64,000 nucleotides of DNA from Nymphaea colorata (lineage: Eukaryota; Streptophyta; Magnoliopsida; Nymphaeales; Nymphaeaceae): positions 3,357,503 through 3,421,502 of the forward strand of contig NC_045143.1 of NCBI RefSeq assembly GCF_008831285.2, in the 5' to 3' direction. The notes under the pieces were generated by a model that saw only the letters and a program-made list of their open reading frames with translations, searched no databases and had not been told where the DNA came from. The position numbers were made by a program, and so were the translations under genes. Below, piece after piece: positions 61,428 through 64,000 of this stretch (positions are counted from its first letter, which is position 1; the number at the start of each line of letters is the position of its first letter).

Positions 61428-62065
61428 CCGTTAAGTGGCAAGAGCTAAGGCCGCATGAACGGAGCTAACCTAGTGCAGCTATGGGCTGGACAGCGAGCAA
61501 ATCGATGGCGAGACAGATTGTTTCGGCGCAGCGAGACTCCTTGTCGAGAAAACCCCAACAAATCTAATGGAATCCGTCAACTGCACTGGGGAACTAGTGA
61601 GCTGATGTTAAGGATATTCACCCGTTAACACCGGACGGACGATCGGTGAGAGCGGGTCGATGGGAGTCGCGAGGCTGACGGAAATCGCCATCTCTCCTCG
61701 GTGGTGGGAAGATTTTTCTTCGTATCGGCTGAGTAACAATTTTGTTCTTTGTTTGTATGCACTTTTATTCGTTATCTTTCATTTTTAGAGTATGAGGCTA
61801 TGAGCATGGTTGTTTCGTATCAATAATTCTTTCTCTGTGATGGGCAACCATCAAAGAGTTGCAAGTGTCCCTTCAATAAATTGAGAAACTTTTGAGGACA
61901 CGGGAAGAGTTTATTAACTTTATTTCCCTGAATTTTTACGTTGGCAAATTGTTTCAGAGGTGTATCTGAAAATTTTGAAAGGCTTGTGCTTGTGGCACGT
62001 ATAGTAACACCGTGAAGACCAAATTTGATGCTTCAACACTGTAATATATGAATCTGATAGGACAT

Positions 62066-62146
62066 CTCTCGTTTCTTTGAATCTGTCTAACAGGGCACAC
62101 CTCTCGTTTCTTTGAATCTGTCTGATAGGGCACCTCTTGTTTCATT
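62066..62146. repeat. 35-bp short tandem repeat (2+ units)
   Basis: CTCTCGTTTCTTTGAATCTG recurs at 62066 and 62101, and a third partial unit (CTCTTGTTTCA) begins at about 62134. It lies in AT-rich intergenic DNA. Confidence 0.85.
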
Positions 62147-62513
62147 TTTCAATGTTTTTTTCTTTTAATTTCTCATTTATTTTATTTTTATATAATTGTT
62201 AGGATTATTTATTTATTTTTTAATAATTTGCGATCTGTTTTATTTCCGAGATATACAACTTTTCCTTCTTATACCCGTCTTTTTCCTCACCGTATTATAT
62301 CTTTACATGTTTTTTTGTGACAATCCGGAAGAAAGCTAACAAAAATTTCTCTCAATTTGAAACCAGTTGTTTGCTTACCGCTGACAACTATCAAATAAAG
62401 TAAAATCATGATCATCATCACTTAAATGTAAGCCACATTTGTTTAAAAACAAAACAAAAGCATGCCCTCGTCCACATTTGATTTGAAAAGAAAACAGGAA
62501 CCAGAGCAACCCT

Positions 62514-62984
62514 TTAACAAACAAAAAATATGGTACAAAGATACAACAACAATCTGATTCGATGTCTTGGCATCATAATAACAAAAGCAGAAAGGTGATA
62601 AGTTGGTCCACAAAGAAGTAACTTATGGAAAGAGGCAACGATAAGTGGACTCAGCTGCTCGGTGTATGTCAATAACATCAGTTCATATCGTTCCACTTGT
62701 ACAGGTGACCAATTTTTCTCTGTCTGCACCTGCAACTGTTTTTGTCGAATCTCTAGAGACATCCATGTTCTGCTTCTATCCTTGAATCCCAATTTCACAC
62801 TATGAACTAAGAGTTCCACCAGGATCACTCTTCCTTTTTCCGGTCCTCGTTTTTGCAGCAGCCTTAAATTAGGCATTTTTTGTGTAATATTGCAGGACGA
62901 AGACATTTTTGTAGCATCTAAGGCAGAACCACATGAAGTTGTGGATTGTTCTAGCCATGACGATGGCGGATAATATGGACTCAC
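62514..62984 (-). CDS. Open reading frame of 156 codons, doubtful gene
   Basis: A single frame runs from ATG at 62984 to a stop at 62514. Part of it looks protein-like (GRVILVELLVHSVKLGFKDR, SLEIRQKQLQVQTEKNWSP), but the C-terminus (RIRLLLYLCTIFFVC) looks like translated non-coding DNA. No family was recognised. It could be an exon continuing into an intron, or chance. Confidence 0.22.
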   Translation of the reverse strand: MSPYYPPSSWLEQSTTSCGSALDATKMSSSCNITQKMPNLRLLQKRGPEKGRVILVELLVHSVKLGFKDRSRTWMSLEIRQKQLQVQTEKNWSPVQVERYELMLLTYTEQLSPLIVASFHKLLLCGPTYHLSAFVIMMPRHRIRLLLYLCTIFFVC

Positions 62985-63012
62985 AGCAACTCAAAAGAAA
63001 GAACTCATCATA

Positions 63013-63309
63013 TACTACCCAAGAAAAAAAAACAGGAAACTGTCGGTAAAGCGTGTTGTCATGTTTCCTAATGTTTTACTGACGTTTGCTGAGATGTTGG
63101 AAAAAACGGACTATTATTGACGTGTTTGGACGTCCGTAATAATCAATGTTTACCTACGTGTCATGTGCGTTTGTGATGGATCCCTACATAAATGCACTTA
63201 ACCTTGTGTCAGTGACAATTTTTAAGGACACTTTCTTCACCTACAATGAAAGGAAACTTCGGTAAAACCTTTATCCATGCTGTTGGTAATGCTTATGTTT
63301 TTTGTAGTG
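63013..63309. mobile_element. CACTA-like mini-element
   Basis: The left end is TACTACCCAAGAAAAA and the right end is TTTTTTGTAGTG, whose complement is CACTACAAAAAA, a CACTA-type terminus. The trinucleotide ATA flanks both ends (63010-63012 and 63310-63312), matching the 3-bp duplication of that superfamily. No coding capacity was seen. The first base is T instead of C. Confidence 0.55.
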
Positions 63310-63312
63310 ATA

Positions 63313-64000
63313 TGAAAAAAATCCGATGAAGGGAAACTTTTTCAAACAAAAGCTTTTCATCCTTTAAAAGAAAAGTTCTTTAACAAGACTTGTACTTAGC
63401 TATAAATTATATATTTTACTTATTTTTATTAAATTTTTTTCCAGTTAGCCTTTTTCTTTTTTAACTTAATGGCAGTTCTCATAAAAGACATTACTTTTAA
63501 ATCGCAAAGTTATTCTTTTTTAGTTAAATTATAGGCAAAAGATCCTGGCCACAGCTAATACAAGTGGGCCATCAGAACACTAAAGTCTGTCATCAGATCA
63601 AGTCCATGATTTTAAGAAGCTGAGTATTTGGACAGTTCAATTGCTTGATTAAAAAGTGATTGCGAATCTTAAAAAAAATAAATAAAGAAAGAAAGTTGAT
63701 GTGGATTTGACTACTTAATGCATGGCATAAACCAAGGAAGACATATTCGATATTAATATATTTTCCCCTTGCAAGTTGGAGATAATAAACCTCCTAATAC
63801 GGTTACACATGTTTGTCAAGTTGAATTATTTTACTAAAGTTAACTTAATTATGTCCGCTGGGTGACAACTTCCACCTTTCCAGTATCTTGGAAAAACCAG
63901 TAGGAACTGAGAGTCGCTAGCAATAAAAAATCAAACAGTAACCGTTCTAGTTTGAGAAGGCAGTGCCTCGGAGTGAGTAGCAAGAAGGCTTTACTGGAAC
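63313..64000. other. Right edge of window, no gene seen
   Basis: AT-rich DNA with no recognisable feature; a gene starting beyond the window cannot be excluded. Confidence 0.5.

Overview
The window is nuclear DNA of a flowering plant. Genes are split by GT-AG introns, UTR introns are several kb long, intergenic DNA is AT-rich with many microsatellites and small DNA transposons, and the genes (plastid FATB thioesterase, a Bsister MADS-box gene) are plant-specific. I see nothing that fixes the species. No rRNA, tRNA, CRISPR or bacterial-type feature was found.

Layout. (1) 0.1-8.9 kb, plus strand: a nuclear protein with a TFIIS central domain and a SPOC domain; its 3.3-kb 5'UTR intron holds a 727-bp hAT element with a perfect 8-bp target-site duplication. 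(2) 9-25.3 kb: no convincing gene; four copies of a GGGCGGAGCC-ended element, two degenerate repeat families (GATTCGGAT-rich and CTCGA-rich) and AT microsatellites. (3) 25.3-31.1 kb, plus: a complete FATB acyl-ACP thioesterase gene, six coding exons, 420 aa, all catalytic residues present. (4) 39.3-33.0 kb, minus: a PRP38-family splicing factor of the 38B type, four coding exons, 442 aa. (5) 45.0-41.4 kb, minus: a Bsister-type MADS-box gene whose six proposed coding exons join in frame (207 aa), but whose MADS domain has lost its N-terminal basic arm. Intron 1 carries a 355-bp tandem array. The sequence just upstream is duplicated as a ~0.5-kb near-perfect inverted repeat around a 123-bp hAT-type MITE, with a third copy 270 bp further on. 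(6) 48.2-48.7 kb, minus: a frameshifted relic of a CYP710A sterol C-22 desaturase, next to a 230-bp inverted repeat pair 2.3 kb apart. (7) 52-55.4 kb: a long AT microsatellite and GC-ended hAT MITEs, one with a perfect 8-bp duplication. (8) 57.3-55.6 kb, minus: a small three-exon gene (177 aa), probably RRM-like. (9) 57.3-64 kb: repeats and a CACTA-like mini-element, no firm gene.

The genes are independent housekeeping or developmental units and form no pathway together. The most unusual feature is the Bsister locus: a degenerate DNA-binding domain, an intronic tandem array and a promoter palindrome able to give hairpin RNA, all in 6 kb. That combination suggests a paralog that is changing function or is under small-RNA-directed silencing. 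Exon boundaries come from GT/AG signals, reading-phase agreement and family knowledge; no alignment or search was run.
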